From NCBI GenBank assembly GCA_019188255.1, contig JAETXT010000001.1, positions 5,704,001 to 5,768,000 on the forward strand: a DNA stretch of 64,000 nucleotides, given 5' to 3'. Positions 53,120 through 63,909 of the stretch are shown here, in pieces. The notes beneath the pieces are model-generated. The model saw only the letters and a program-made list of their open reading frames with translations. It had not been told where the DNA came from and made no database searches. Position numbers and translations under genes: made by a program. The stretch is from Verticillium longisporum. Taxonomy: Eukaryota > Ascomycota > Sordariomycetes > Glomerellales > Plectosphaerellaceae. Position 1 is the first letter of the stretch; every line of letters begins with the position of its first letter.

Positions 53120-53453
53120 CTAGCTGGCATGACCTCCCTTGCGACCGGCTTCCTTGGCCTTCTCGCTCCCCTTCTCGAATGAGCCCGACGACGCCTTTCC
53201 GCCCTCAGACGCTATCTCGCGCTTGACCTGTGTTACTAGAGGTCGTTGTGACGTTTGTCTTTACTACTTACCTGCTTTTCAGCATCCATGCTGGCGAAGC
53301 CACCCTCGTGGCTGGACTGACCGCCCTTTGAGGCGATTTCCTGAACCTCCTCCTTGGGGCTGCTGGAGCGTTAGCAAAGTGCCAGAAATCGCCGTCATCT
53401 GCCCATTTATTGTACCGGTTGGCGAAGTTGCCGGGGTTCCTGTTGTCGGTCAT
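53120..53453 (-). CDS. con-10: CON-10-type conidiation/stress protein (KGG repeats), 78 aa, 3 exons
   Basis: Small hydrophilic general-stress protein; in Neurospora con-10 is strongly induced during conidiation and by light, and bacterial KGG proteins protect under desiccation or osmotic stress. Model: exons 53416-53453, 53272-53362, 53120-53227; introns of 53 and 44 nt (GCTAAC branch site in the first). The sequence starts MTDNRNPGNFANRSPKEEV and carries the three repeats: EIASKGGQSSHEGGFASMD, REIASEGGKASSGSFEKGS and AKEAGRKGGHAS. In frame without splicing the repeats are hidden. Length and motif order match the family closely. Confidence 0.95.
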
Positions 53454-54321
53454 GATGATCGAGATGTGCGGGGTTGTAAATTATGGAAGCCTGTTAAAGT
53501 CCGAGTGTCGTGAAACTGTTGACTTGCTGTGATGGACAAAGAGCTGGTCGAGACAATGGGCTGACATTCGCAAAATTTATAATTCTTGAGAAGCTATCTC
53601 AGGTTACGCCTGACGTCGTCACGACACCATAGCTTGAAGTCATGACGTGACTAAAAATAATGACAGACCGTGCGTCGTCACTATGCGCAAATGCCCGTGT
53701 CAAGCCGACAGGTTAATGAATGGAGCCCCCCCGCTTTTGTAACTGAACTCGGCAACAGATCATGCAAAATCCCCATGATTGCTTCTGAGTTGTTGATCCA
53801 CTGACGTAGACATCACAGCATTGAGGCCGAGCCAAGTGTATCTCCGATGACGCAGGGGAGAGCCTCGACGGTTCATCAATCGAGCCCCTGAAGCTCTGGA
53901 CGTGAGAACTGCCGATCTTACGGCGCCAGGTCACGTCACTAAGATGATGTTTGAAAACTGAGCAATGGTGTAAACGTTGCATCCATGCAAGCTGTGAGAC
54001 GAGTCCTGGAGAGCATAGCGACTGCGTCGCGTGTTATGTGTTATTGCGAGATTCGACGAGGGGAATCCCGAGACCGGGCATAACTGTACCGTGAATGACC
54101 AACCGGCCGCTCCGGGCCCCACCGACCGATAGCTCCGTTTGATAGCTATCAGTTGGAAGAGCGCTGATGAAGAAAGCTGACGGCTAATCATCTACAACTG
54201 AGCATGATTGAGCCAGTCAAACGTCACAAAAAAGAAAAACGCCCCTGCTCCCTCCGCCGACCGAGTCTCGTAGCCTTGACACACAAATCCTGGGTTAAGA
54301 CCGCTGAATACCAGCCTCATA
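53454..54321. promoter_or_regulatory. upstream region of the con-10-like gene
   Basis: Includes AT-rich sequence and several TGACGTC/ACGTCA-like words around 53600-53660 (GACGTCGTCACGAC, GTCATGACGTGAC), which could bind CRE-type factors. Not tested. Confidence 0.35.
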
Positions 54322-54603
54322 TGATTATTTCTTTGTCAACGGCGACCTGACTGCCGATAATGGTGGCGATGGCTTGCACAAGCCGTTGGACCTGTGCAAC
54401 CGGGGCTGCGGTACGACCGAGAGCTGCAGCAGCCCCGAAGGCGGTCGTCACTCTCGAGTCGAGAGTATCACAAGCCAACTGCCCTGGTTACAGTGTAGTA
54501 ACACCACAGGAGAAACCCGGCCCAGAGTTTTCCCCGTCTCCATTCGGGGCAGCTCCGGGGTAGACCTTAACCCGGGCAGAGCCTGCGTTCCATGCATTAA
54601 GTG
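54322..54603 (+). pseudogene. cysteine-rich coding fragment, unassigned
   Basis: An open frame reads LTADNGGDGLHKPLDLCNRG, CGTTESCSSPEGGRHSRVES and LPWLQCSNTTGETRPRVFPV, ending ACVPCIK with TAA. The Cys/Gly-rich opening looks like part of a secreted or carbohydrate-binding protein, but there is no start and no family is recognised. It may be a chance frame. Confidence 0.25.
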
Positions 54604-55499
54604 ACCACTAGGCCCTACATCCGAGAGGGTTGCATATCGGACCCTGTCAGGCAGACTAACTACCCAGTAGGGGCGGAAAATGACGCTGATTTACGACACC
54701 AAGCTTGAGACGGCTCAATCATACACAGTTTCGTAGCACGGGCACGCCACATCTTGCCCCCCTTTGCGAGAAGTGTCTTTTTAGGCAAGGTAGGCAGCTA
54801 ATTAGCCCAGAATCCTCGAGGAGCAGCCTCGATCAACCCAGACCGATAGACCGAAGGGGCGGGTCTAGGTCTGTCGCACACTGGACTGGTCAGCGAGGAG
54901 ATAAGAGTCGCCCGCCAGACACGTTGCTCCCTAATTCGAGCTTGCCGTTTCTTCTTTTGCATCACCACGCGCAGCGCCTCGCTGTCAAATTGACGCGCGC
55001 GTATCCTCTCCACTGACGAAGGATGGGCTTCGTAGCCGCACCTTACAACTCCAAGCCCGCGTTTACCCGCACTGTCAAAATACTCTTGGTCCGTACCCTT
55101 CCATCGACATCCCCCCCCCGGTCGTCCGAAAATGCCGTCGATTGAAGGTTGGCCAGCACCAGCAGCGTCTTGATTACCTCAGAACTTCGAGTTGAAGACC
55201 AGCCTCCGCGACCGGCCTCTTCATACGCCCCCCTTCCCCGAAACCCTTCCTCAGCGCGCTGTGCTCTTCGAACAGAGGTGCCGGCCTTCAAGAGCTACCC
55301 TGCTACCAAGCGTGCGACGGACTTGTGATGCACGAACCGACATGGTCGATACATACGAGAGTTTTGTTGTCGGCCGATCATCGAAATGGAGGCCCGACCT
55401 GAAAAGCTTTCTCGACAACGAAGGTCCAAATGTGACTCTTACCGGTAGGGCCCTGATACTACCTAAATTGACAATCTGGTTCGTTTGGTACGTGACACC
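54604..55499. other. intergenic, no gene recognised
   Basis: No supported feature before the 3' end of LINE copy D. Confidence 0.3.
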
Positions 55500-57715
55500 C
55501 CAAGCCCCACAGATAAATCGTTGCACCACTTGTAAGCCAACCTCGTCGCTCTTGACTCCATGGCCGGCCTGCTTGAAGGCCAAGTTCTTCAAGTGTTCAG
55601 CATCCTATTCTCAGCAACTGAAGCACGTTCTGCCACAGCCGAGGCTGTGTTGTTAGTATAGTCGCATGTTAAAGATCCACGCCCTGAGCGACGCTAGTCG
55701 ATTCCAGCCTTTTCGTCGCGATTGCAAATCTGATCGTCGCTCGCACGGCCTGCATGTTTGGCTCCCATCTGTCGTCATCCGATGCAGCTTTTCCTCCAAA
55801 AGAAAGACAGATTCCCAATATTTGTTCGTGAGCACTTGAGCAGGATTTCCCGCTGTGCCGTCCAATTCTTGCACCGGAAAAGAAAGTGTACTACCGTCTC
55901 TGTCGCTTGTCCACAATCGCACAAGCCCGAATCCGTTGCTCCTATCCAGTGGAGATAACTGTTCAGTCGAATCATGCCGGTGCGGAGCTGCACCAGCACA
56001 CCCGATTCTTCCCTTTTCAGCGAGTCGTATATCGCACGGGTATGCCTGCCCGGCAGCGCCTTGTCAATTCGTTTCGAGTACCTTCCAACGCTTTCCGGTA
56101 GTTGTTCGAGCGCTCGTTCTTGGGCGAGAGCTATCCGGAGCGTCGTCGTCCTCGTCTGGTACGATGACATTGCTGCCTCGCATCCCCTTACCGTGGCTCG
56201 TTTCGCTGCAGCTTTGGCCAACTGCCGCGATGCGAACTCCTCTTCAATGGCCGGTACCCACACCAGTCTGACAGAACAGCCTCTCTTCTCAAGTTGCTTC
56301 ACCTGGTCATATATCCCACGAATAGTGCATTGTCCAGACTGCTGCCGAGGTCGCCTGATCGCTGCCACTACCAGCGGTTACTTGCCGCAATCGTAATGTC
56401 CTGAAGGGTAATGCTTGGCGGTATAGATCTGAGCGCTGTCGCTATTGCTCCTAGCTCCCCGGTGTACAGGTTTTGCTCGCTTCTAGGCCCTGCAGCGACG
56501 GAGTAGGTGGCGAGAATGTGGCCTGTGTCATCACGCGTCGTGTCGCAAATAACACCTCCCATGCCTATCCTGCCGTTCCTCTGCGAGCTAGCCGTTGCTA
56601 TAATGATGCCTTGTATATCATTTGGTGTCTGGACCGTCCGCGCGAAGTCATCTTCACCCAGCACATGGATACGGTCGGTCCATGGCCGTAATGCATACTC
56701 GTGAATGACTTCCATTCGCTCCGCGGACACTTTAGCCACCATCGTGGCAATGCTTTGCATCGGCGAGAGGTACCGCTTGCTTGCTTTGTTCCTCAGTGCT
56801 GCCAGCGGATGCGTTTGCGGCAACCTCCGCAGGTCGACGCAGAGCCTCGTCGCAGCCCGTTTGTGCCGTTCCCCTACAGCGTGAATGCTAGCCTCGGCCT
56901 CGACCACAGCGGTTGCCACGGTCTGGAACGACCCTGTGATGGCCTGCGCACCAACTCGCGGCGTTTTGTTTAACCAGCCAGTTTCTTTCGCCCGATGAGC
57001 ATGCGTCCAAACATTCGACGCATAGTCCATCGCCGGGGCGACAGTCGCCATGAACAACTGTCTCGCTACCGTCGGTGAGAGCAGCTTCAACCTCCTCAAG
57101 GCCATGACAGTGGTGAGCCGCTTCGCGGCTGCGCTGGCCATATGCTTCTGGTACCGCAAACCGGAGTCCATGATCACCCTCAGAATCTTTGCGCTAGCTT
57201 TGGGTATGACTTCCTTGCCCTTGCTCCAGAACCGCACGTCGCTGCTACGCGCACTGGCGCGCGTGAAGTGGACGACCGTCGTCTTGTCCGCCTCGAAGGT
57301 CGCGCCACTGCGCTTCTCCCAATCGAGTGCTTCATCAATGGTTGACTGAATGCCTTCCCGGTTCGCCTCCACGGTTGGGCCGGTCACCCAAGCAGAGTAG
57401 TCGTCAATGAATGCGATTGATCTCGGCTCCGCCTCTTGGCACTCCTTCTGTTGATGTCCCGGCATCGCACATCTCCCGCAAAGTTGCGAGTTCTTGCATT
57501 GGAACGACTTGTGACCAATAGCCTGGCTGTTGTAGCACTGCACGACCCCCGTGCGTCGCTCAAACACGTTCGTTGTGGCCGATTCACCCGCCAGGTCAAA
57601 ATAGTGGCCGGCCATGAGCCGTCTCGCGTCGTTTTCCTTTGTGACGTAGATCACCATCGACCCGTAGGCCTTCCCCCATTGTTTGTAGCTCAGCCAAGAC
57701 ATCTTGGCGATGCTG
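55500..57715 (-). mobile_element. LINE copy D with large internal deletion
   Basis: Minus strand. The 3' UTR (about 55500-55690) shares GCTTGAAGG and TTCTTCAAGTGTTCAG with copy C. The coding part is listed separately. The 5' side ends near 57715, where it meets the oppositely oriented copy E. Confidence 0.82.
55775..57702 (-). pseudogene. LINE copy D: ORF1 zinc knuckles fused in frame to mid-reverse transcriptase, then RNase H region
   Basis: One frame (56368-57702) begins with ORF1 sequence (GSMVIYVTKENDARRLMAGH, ERRTGVVQCYNSQAIGHKSF) and a zinc knuckle CGRCAMPGHQQKEC. Directly after CQEAEP it enters the reverse transcriptase at AFIDDYSAWVTG (the catalytic F/Y-x-DD box), followed by ATFEADKTTVVHFTRA and the thumb. 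The endonuclease and the first half of the RT are deleted without frame loss. A frameshift near 56368 leads to the C-terminal frame (55775-56368) with YSKRIDKALPGRHTRAIYD, VQLRTGMIRLNSYLHWIG and CDCGQATETVVHFLFRC. It is dead. Confidence 0.88.
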
Positions 57716-57724
57716 ACGCTGTTT

Positions 57725-58447
57725 TCTGCACCAAGCGCCTCGAGAGAATCGACACGGCACTACCGGGAAAGCACACGCGTAGGATATACGATGCGCTGAC
57801 GGCAGCCCAAGTGAGAGTGCTCGCACAACTACGAACGGGGATGATACGACTGAATGGTTACCTGTGCAAGATTGGCGCAGTACCCTCTAACGAATGCTCT
57901 TGCGGAGAGGCTGTAGAGACAGTAGACCATTTTCTCTTCCGATGCGCAAGATGGATTTCGCAACGAGTAGAGATGCAGCAAGAGTCTGGCACGAGAACAG
58001 GCAGTCTGTACCTGGGAGGGAAGGCACGGACGGATGCGGACGATTGGACACCTGACATGGCAGCAGTGCAGGCGACCATCAAATACGCCATGGCAACAGG
58101 ACGGCTTGACGAAGGCCGGCAGACGACTTAACCCACCCACAACCACACACACCCTCTCTCATACTAACCCATCCACCTCGTGTCACGACAACAGGTTCGC
58201 ACCAGCGGCTGAAGATAGGAAGCTGGGCACCTGGAGAAGACGCCTTCACGGACAACTTGCTACTAACCCCCACGAGAACTCGCCAGTAACCACGGATCAA
58301 GCGCAGAGTGCATTCAGGAGGAGACTTTCGTAAGGGCTGGACGAGATGAGGAAGATGCGTGACGGAATGGAATATGTATTTAACCGGTAGTTGCCCTAGA
58401 CCCTATCGGGCGTAATAAAATCAATCAATCAATCAATCCATCCATCC
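57725..58447 (+). mobile_element. LINE copy E, 3' fragment with (AATC)n tail
   Basis: The plus-strand fragment starts within KRLERIDTALPGKHTRRIYD, continues LAQLRTGMIRLNGYLCKIGA and the Cys/His motif CSCGEAVETVDHFLFRC, and ends coding at DEGRQTT (stop near 58132). The 3' UTR matches copy A (GCAACTACC.G, CGTGACGGAATGGAATATGT in this orientation). It ends CGGGCGTAATAAAATCAATC with the tail (AATC)n and CATCC (58412-58447). It abuts copy D head to head. Confidence 0.88.
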
Positions 58448-58716
58448 CTATAGCCTGCCATAATCATCATCGCCCGGGCGTGAAGGTAGCCCCAGCGCGA
58501 TTACGTGATTCTGGAAAGGCCGCATCTCCATTCCCCACAGAACCCCAGTGGCGGTTCGTAATGCTTTCCGATTACTAATAGACTCATGGAGTGATGTAAG
58601 GATCACCCCGGCGTCCGGATGCCTTGGACACGGTTTAACCCGCCATAAATGAATTGTTGATCCGAAAGAGCTGACGTTTTGAACGAACTAATTGCCTTGA
58701 TTGACCGTAGACGGAC
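58448..58716. other. intergenic, no gene recognised
   Basis: 270 bp between the LINE tail and the CRE repeats; no feature. Confidence 0.3.
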
Positions 58717-58824
58717 CCCATTGATAGTCGCTAATTTCCACTGTGAAGCGAACTTGACGTCATCTCTCGAGACGAACCCATTGATAGTCGCTAATTTTCA
58801 CTGTGAAGCGACCTCGACGTCATC
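58717..58824. promoter_or_regulatory. 60-bp direct repeat with CRE-like sites upstream of the SDR gene
   Basis: CCCATTGATAGTCGCTAATT occurs at 58717 and 58777, each followed by CACTGTGAAGCGA and a GACGTCATC word; the period is exactly 60 bp. The first unit has a perfect ATF/CREB site TGACGTCA (58755-58762), the second CGACGTCA. It lies about 280 bp upstream of the SDR start. Confidence 0.6.
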
Positions 58825-59104
58825 CATCACTCGCCCAAGGGTCGTGATATAAGATGATCAGGTGCGGCCGTATGAGGCGGAGCTGATTCGGGTTCACCGA
58901 CCATGAAGACATGACGAAAATACGTATGTCTCAGTGTCCTGCACAGTCCACGAAGTATCTCTCCGTCGCGAGAATAAGAAGCCGCCACATCTTCACCACT
59001 ATCAAGCTCGCCCGGGGGGATCCCACCGATTTCTGTCAAAACCCTGGTCAGTGAATGCCGCCAAGTACAACAAAACAGCAACCAATATATGTGGCCGACA
59101 TACC

Positions 59105-60025
59105 ATGGCAACAAATCAAACTGCAGTGGAGGCCGGCCTGCCTAGGGAGACCAATGTCGGCAGCAAACGCTTTGCGGATTTCGACCTGCTCGGAAAGACA
59201 TATGTGGTCACTGGCGGCGCTAGAGGACTCGGACTCGCACTGGCCGAGGCGCTTGTCGAGGCAGGTGGCAGAGGCAGGTTTTTGGATGCGGAAACCACCA
59301 TGAGATGGATGCTAACGCAACTTCCAGTTTACTGCCTCGACCGTGCAGAGGAGCCGGACGAGGAGTGGGGTGAAGCCCAGGATCGCGTCATCCCCGAGTG
59401 GGGTGGGTCACTCGTATACCACCAGGTCGACGTACAAGACACGAATTACTTGGAAGAAGTCATTGACAAAATTGCACGCGAGAGGAATCGACTAGATGGG
59501 GTTATCGCCGCTGCAGGCGTCCAGCAGGAAACGCCAGCTGCCGAATATACTGCCGACGACGCAAACGAGATGCTCAAGGTCAACTACACGGGCGTGTTGA
59601 TGACGGCCTCCATTTCAGCTCGCAAGATGATGGAGTATAAGTGCCAAGGCAGTATCTGTTTCATCGCCAGCATGTCCGGTTCCATCGCAAACAAGGGCCT
59701 TATCTCACCCGTATACAATTCCTCCAAGGCAGCTGTTATCCAGTTAGCGCGCAATCTGGCCATGGAGTGGACCCCTATCAAGGACGATGGCACCGGAGGT
59801 ATTCGGGTCAATTGCATCAGCCCTGGACATATTGTTACGCCTATGGTTACCGAGAGGATGAAAGAAGATCCAGAAGTAGAGAAGATTTGGTGTCGGGAGA
59901 ACATGATGGGTCGTCTTGCGCAGACGAGCGAGTTCAAGGGCGCAGCTTTGTTTCTGCTCAGCAACGCGAGCAGCTTCATGACAGGAGGCAACATTGTTAT
60001 TGACGGAGGACATACAGCTTGGTAA
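59105..60025 (+). CDS. short-chain dehydrogenase/reductase (polyol/sorbose reductase-like), 285 aa, 2 exons
   Basis: Cytosolic NAD(P)-dependent oxidoreductase. Model: exons 59105-59264 and 59328-60025, intron 59265-59327 of 63 nt with an ATGCTAACG branch site; because 63 is a multiple of three the unspliced frame is also open. The start MATNQTAVEAG is chosen; an upstream in-frame Met at 58934 would add a filler extension. Classical SDR motifs: TGGARGLG cofactor loop near residue 35, VDVQD, AAAGVQ (NNAG position), the catalytic Ser in ICFIASMSGSIA, and the YNSSK (YxxxK) pair, followed by RVNCISPGHIVTPM and GNIVIDGGHTAW at the end. This is the sorbitol/mannitol/xylulose reductase-like subgroup of fungal SDRs; the substrate is not determined. 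Confidence 0.92.
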   Translation: MATNQTAVEAGLPRETNVGSKRFADFDLLGKTYVVTGGARGLGLALAEALVEAGGRGRFLDAETTMRWMLTQLPVYCLDRAEEPDEEWGEAQDRVIPEWGGSLVYHQVDVQDTNYLEEVIDKIARERNRLDGVIAAAGVQQETPAAEYTADDANEMLKVNYTGVLMTASISARKMMEYKCQGSICFIASMSGSIANKGLISPVYNSSKAAVIQLARNLAMEWTPIKDDGTGGIRVNCISPGHIVTPMVTERMKEDPEVEKIWCRENMMGRLAQTSEFKGAALFLLSNASSFMTGGNIVIDGGHTAW

Positions 60026-60445
60026 TGGCATTTCAGGGCATTCTTTATTTCACCTTCGTAGCAGTTGGGTGTATTGATATGGCGAAATGAGGGGTAGGAC
60101 AATGTACCAATCAACTTCCACTGGCGGTTGCAACACCCCTAGCAACGGACCTTGGGTGATCTGTTGTTCACCGCAACGACCACGATGACTTAATCTGGGC
60201 TGTCATAATGAAGAGCTTCCTCTATGCCTCGTACGTCCGACGTCAGGGTGCCTCTTCTCTTTCCGTGTCACTAGCATGGACGTTGTCGACCGCGGTCCGC
60301 GGAGAAGGAACAGAAGACCCGGCGAATCAGAGCCGGGCCGTCACAACCAATATGTCACGTTGATGCACCTCTCAACCCTGCCTGTCTAATGATTGGCTAT
60401 CAATTCGGGCTTTGAAATCTTCCTCCGCGGCCCCGACAAGCCGTC
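60026..60445. other. intergenic, no gene recognised
   Basis: 3' region of the SDR gene; no other feature. Confidence 0.3.
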
Positions 60446-60600
60446 CCACACACTCACACACACACACACACACACACACAAAGTCTATTACGCCCGAGGC
60501 GAGGCCGGAGGGCTCTATCGCTCTGGTGCATTGCCGTTTCCTGTGTTCCTGACCTGGTCTCCCGAAGCCCATACAAAATGCATCCACTTTCGTGACTGAC
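60446..60600 (-). mobile_element. LINE 3' tip (copy F) with (GT)n tail
   Basis: On the minus strand a short 3' UTR piece (about 60482-60600, matching copy C in CTTCCTGT.GT, TCTCCC.AAGCCCATA on the plus strand) ends CGGGCGTAATAGACTTTG and runs into a GT tail (60446-60480 as CA). Only about 115 bp of the element is left. Confidence 0.72.
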
Positions 60601-60649
60601 CCTGTCCTAGTCCTTTCTTTGCTAGTTCTCGTGTGTTACGGGTATAACC

Positions 60650-63600
60650 CAGCGCTGACCCAAATACAAATCGATTTGCAAATTATTCAAACACAACAAG
60701 TAAGCCAGGCTCTTCTGCAATGCAAATCAAGCAAATCGAAATCTTCGAGATTTGCCTCGATTTGCCTCGATTTGCCTCGAATTGCACGTGCTGTAATTAT
60801 CACGTGGAATTACGTGTTCCAAGACGCGAAGACGCGTCGGCTGCAACGGGCTGGCCCGTGATGCGCATTCGGCTCTTGCCGATGCCAATAACGCCACCAA
60901 ATGAAGCCAACTCCTGACACAACCCCCCTGAGCGTTGAATATGTAGCGAGGTAGGCAGCTCTTCGAGAGATTCCAGCTCTTTTCTTTGCAATGCAGTCAA
61001 TTTGTTGGTTCGCTTCTGGCTGAACAAGAGCCGTGCCCCTTGCAATTTCTGCATGTCTTATAGCCCTTCGTTTTTTTGGTGCCATTTTGCCCTTACAATT
61101 GCCTAAATTGAGGCTTCAGACTACCTCCTTGACCCTGATCTTCCTCGTCATCATCCTCATCATGTCCTCCTCGCCGTTCTCATCGGCCGTGACGGCCCAC
61201 GGTAGCCCGAGCCCTTTCGGGGACCTCTTCAAACCCCGCCAGTCCCTCGAAGAGCAGTTCACGGGTGCCCTTGACGTCGTTTTGCCTGTCAATCCCGATA
61301 TTGTTGACCTTCCAACTGCCACTTGGAAGTCTCGCCGGTTCGTGCTAGAGCAACAAGTCCACCGCAAAAAGATAAGGTCATCTTGGATACAACAACATGG
61401 GATGTATCTTGTTGAGCTCAACCATGAGGGCAAGGAGACAGGAATGGCGTATTGGTCCTGTCGACGGTGTGATATGAAGGGGAATACAGAGCTTTTCAAT
61501 GCTATTGCAACGTCTTCTGCCATTGGCCACCTGCAAAAGTAAGTTGCACCTATAAAACCATTCAGACATTCCCTTACCAGTCATAGGAAGCACAGGATTA
61601 ACGAAAGGCTCCCCTTGGACGAACACGAGAGCTCTGATCGCTCCATGCAGCTTGAAGCTGCTGCAAAACGACCTCGACTTCACAATACGTCTGTTCCGCG
61701 GGTTACGGTCAAGCAAATCCGAGATCTCAACGTTGCTGTCATCGTCGATGCGAATCTACCTTTCTCGACCCTCTCGAACGAGTATCTACAAGAGATCTTC
61801 TTCTCATTAGATGCCAGCCTGGCAAAACAAGTCCCCTGGAGCCGACAGACTATCCGCCGAGACCTGAATATGATATACAAGAGCAAGCAAGACGAGGTTA
61901 CTCAACAGCTTCATGATGCTCTCACCAAGATCCACATCAGTTTCGACTTATGGACGTCCCCGAATCGGCACGCAATGATGGCTGTTAATTCGCACTTTAT
62001 CGACAGCAAAGGATCCTCGGAGAACATCCTGCTTGCTCTCCGACGTCAATTGGGTCCTCATGGCGGCGAGAACCTCGCGCAAACCCTTGAACAAGTCATC
62101 AAAGACTGGGGCATTACGAATCGAGTCGGATGCGTGATAGCAGACAACGCATCTAGCAACGACACTTGTCTGCAAATCCTATATCCCCGTCTCGACCCCT
62201 CAATGACTCAGACCGATGTCCAAGAACGCCGAATGCGGTGTCTCGGCCACATCCTGAACCTTATTGCTCGTTCTTTCTTATATGGCGACGATGCTGAGTC
62301 CTTTGAGAGAGAGTCGGCTGCTTATGAGCTGCAGAGCCTCGAACAAAAGGATTTGTGGCACTGGCGACGAAAAGGGGCCGTTGGAAAGCTGCATAACATC
62401 GTGCGCTTCATAAGAGCCTCGCCTCAACGAAGCGAGTCTTTCAAGCGGATTGCTCGTGAGTTAGAGGTGGAGCAGGGGGCCTACTACCTTCACGATGAGT
62501 CAACTGCCGAACTTGTGGTTATTCAGAACAACGATACCCGTTGGAACTCAACATATCTCATGATTGAGCGCGCCCTGGTCAAGCAAGACGACATTGATCA
62601 CTATGTCCGGGTCCTCGACAAGGAATTAGACCCCTCGAAGCATCTCCCAGCTGAAGGCCACTTATCTATTGAAGATTGGCACGTTCTCAAAGAGGTCAAG
62701 GCGGTCCTTGGGCCTATATATCATCTCACGATGCAGACGCAAGGCTGGGGCAACTTGACGGCGGCACTCGTGTATGGGCAGTTCTGACAGGTCTCGAGTA
62801 TCTGCTAGAACACCTTGAGGACTGGAAGCTCTTGTATCTGGAGCAGCCCGAGATAAAACCCGCTATTTGGAAGCACAAACAGCTGTTCGGCAACAAGCAG
62901 GAAGTCCTCAATCTGAATCTACCGCCCTCGGCCGTACAGCCTCACGACCAATAACTCCACCGATCCGTCCGGCTCGAGACCTCCAACGGCCCGCACATAG
63001 ATACAAGGTTGACTTCTCGCCACGAGTCTCTCGTTGTGACGCCTCCCGTCAACAGCAAGACGACGAATTCAACCCCTTGACACTGCCACAGCACACTAGA
63101 GCCGAATTGACTGAGTTCTTGAGGCCTGCAGCGCAGACAAAGAGAGGTATCCTCGGTTTGAACGACAAGAGCCGCTCTTATATCCGGACGTCCATCAACA
63201 ATGCTTGGATCAAGGCAGATGAGTATTATACTAAGCTCGGGACGTCGCCACTCTTTGCAGCAGCTGTTGTCCTACATCCTGCATTCAATTTGGGTTGGCT
63301 TGAGGCAACTTGGACGTCTCGCGAGCAGCAGGCTTGGGTCCGTGACGCGAAGGAAGGGATTCAGGCCTATCTTGATAGGTGGTATCCGGAGGCAGACTCG
63401 ACGTCAATTCACACATCCCAGCGACCTGAACGTCCTCAACAGCAACAGCCTCGAAAGGAGGCAGGCAGCTTCATCCAATTCGTCAAAAGCAGGGCAAAGC
63501 AGCCACCCGTTGACGTCGGCGGCGAATTGGACAGGTATTTCCGGCTTGGCACGCAGGAGATCGACGATATAGACCCTGTTCAATGTGGCGTGAAAAGCAA

Positions 63601-63840
63601 CACGAATACCCTCGTCTGAGTTGCCTTGCGTTGGATCTCCTTGCTATTCCAGCCATGGCAGCTGACTGCGAGCGTTCTTTTAGCCAGGCGAAGTTAGGCT
63701 CTCGATGTTGCCTTCGACGCTTGAAGCTACCCAATGCCTCAAAAACTGGCTTCGGCGATCTTGTGTACGGTTGGGGCCCTGTTTTGCTGCTCGAAGGGGG
63801 AATGAAGATGAAGCAGCAGAGCTGTTGTAGGTGTGTGTGA
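60650..63840 (+). mobile_element. large decayed hAT element, left end CAGCGCTG
   Basis: The left terminus CAGCGCTGACCC (60650) shares its palindromic octamer with hAT relic 1. The subterminal zone has GATTTGCCTC three times in tandem (about 60748-60780) and other AAATCGA/TCGATTT words. The transposase remnant fills 61162-63760. No matching right end is visible before 64000, so it is lost or outside the window. Confidence 0.75.
61162..63760 (+). pseudogene. hAT transposase, full-length but with several frameshifts
   Basis: Starts MSSSPFSSAVTAHGSPSPFG. A BED-type zinc finger (C-x2-C in YWSCRRCDMKGN and H-x4-H in GHLQKKHRIN) is assembled across a 49-nt-class intron (donor at 61539, exon resuming at 61587). 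The core follows: RQTIRRDLNMIYKSKQDEV, ISFDLWTSPNRHAMMAVN (catalytic region), VGCVIADNASSNDTCLQIL, MRCLGHILNLIARSFLYGDD and NNDTRWNSTYLMIERAL (the conserved RW). A frameshift near 62772 precedes LTGLEYLLEHLEDWKLLYLE, another lies near 62940, and a third near 63583 precedes REKQHEYPRLSCLALDLLAI and PAMAADCERSFSQAKL (dimerisation domain). Because every domain is present, it was autonomous before decay. Confidence 0.9.
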
Positions 63841-63909
63841 GGCCTGTCCCCTTCTGACACTAGATGACTGCCAATAAGACCCTAGATTTAACAACGACAA
63901 CAACAATAA

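Noticed and set aside
57436..57720. Plus-strand frame 57436-58131 as one protein
   Set aside because: Its first part is antisense to LINE copy D; only the part after about 57725 is real LINE coding sequence (copy E).
55775..58447. Single LINE with twin-priming 5' inversion
   Set aside because: Both halves contain their own C-terminal RNase H/zinc region, so they cannot be two parts of one element.
60459..60480. CA-repeat as an ordinary microsatellite
   Set aside because: It directly adjoins the conserved LINE 3' motif, as at 38345, and is better explained as a LINE tail.
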